Of a DNA stretch of 64,000 nucleotides, positions 63,970-64,000 are shown piece by piece. The position numbers and the translations under genes were made by a program. The stretch's first letter is position 1, and the number at the start of each line of letters is the position of its first letter. The DNA lies in contig NZ_CP051680.1 in NCBI RefSeq assembly GCF_012849095.1, positions 868,001-932,000 on the forward strand, written 5' to 3'. The DNA is from Cohnella herbarum. GTDB taxonomy: Bacteria > Bacillota > Bacilli > Paenibacillales > Paenibacillaceae. Under the pieces are notes generated by a model. That model made no database searches and was not told the origin of the DNA. It worked only from the letters and a program-made list of their open reading frames with translations.

Positions 63970-64000
63970 GTGTTAAATTCGTTTATCGCGATCGTTGCGG
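63970..64000 (+). CDS. Start of the next gene (probable plsY), cut by the window end
   Basis: GTG at 63970 after AGGGGAGAC, reading MLNSFIAIVA, a hydrophobic start that fits an integral membrane protein. In Paenibacillaceae der is commonly followed by plsY, so this is the guess. Only ten codons are present. Confidence 0.4.
   Translation, partial: MLNSFIAIVA

Overview
The window is chromosomal DNA from an endospore-forming, Gram-positive bacterium. Gene order and protein similarity point to the Paenibacillaceae (Paenibacillus or Cohnella type); this is inferred from remembered families, not from a search. It carries a long stretch of the Bacillus gene order: dacF-spoIIAA-spoIIAB-sigF-spoVAA/AB/AF-lysA, ppiB, the rib operon, scpAB, ytfIJ, dacB-spmA-spmB-rluB, resABCDE, serA, ypbD, mecA/ypbH, prsW, ypeB, ypfA, ypfB, cmk, ypfD, yphA, the YIEGIA gene and der. 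Ribosome binding sites are strong and purine-rich, TTG and GTG starts are common, and most genes lie on the + strand.

Region by region. (1) 1-7.8 kb: an apparent exopolysaccharide operon. It encodes a two-domain NodB lipoprotein, a UDP-sugar dehydrogenase, a membrane glycosyltransferase with an N-terminal PilZ domain, a second NodB-like membrane protein with altered catalytic residues, and a GH18-type protein. (2) 7.9-14 kb: the forespore cluster dacF, spoIIA and spoVA, with readable SigH- and SigG-type promoters. (3) 14-19.2 kb: lysA, a very large hybrid sensor kinase and ppiB. (4) 19.3-23.4 kb: FMN riboswitch and ribDE-BA-H. (5) 23.4-26.3 kb: scpAB, then ytfI and a ytfJ broken by a single-base frameshift. 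(6) 26.5-33.6 kb: a CUT1-type sugar ABC transporter with its own YesM/YesN-type two-component pair, apparently a lineage-specific insertion. (7) 33.9-37.3 kb: dacB-spmA-spmB-rluB. (8) 37.3-39.1 kb: an A+T-rich islet with two tiny acidic proteins on the - strand, short tandem repeats and an orphan SUKH-type immunity-like gene. (9) 39.2-46.2 kb: resABCDE and an MFS transporter. (10) 46.2-50.9 kb: serA with a structured 5' leader, a membrane protein of unknown function, a CPBP protease and a NodB lipoprotein. (11) 51-64 kb: mecA, prsW, a small zinc-ribbon protein, ypeB, ypfA, ypfB, cmk, plsC, ypfD, a PhoA-type phosphatase, yphA, the YIEGIA pair, der, and the first codons of what is probably plsY.

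How the genes work together. Much of the window serves sporulation and germination: sigma-F control, DPA and germination proteins, cortex modification by two DacF/DacB-type carboxypeptidases and SpmAB, YpeB and YtfJ. The PilZ-synthase operon and ypfA suggest that c-di-GMP controls a surface polymer. The most notable points are the PilZ-glycosyltransferase locus, the serA leader RNA, the missing partners (spoVAC/AD/AE and sleB), the frameshifted ytfJ and the 37.3-39.1 kb islet.
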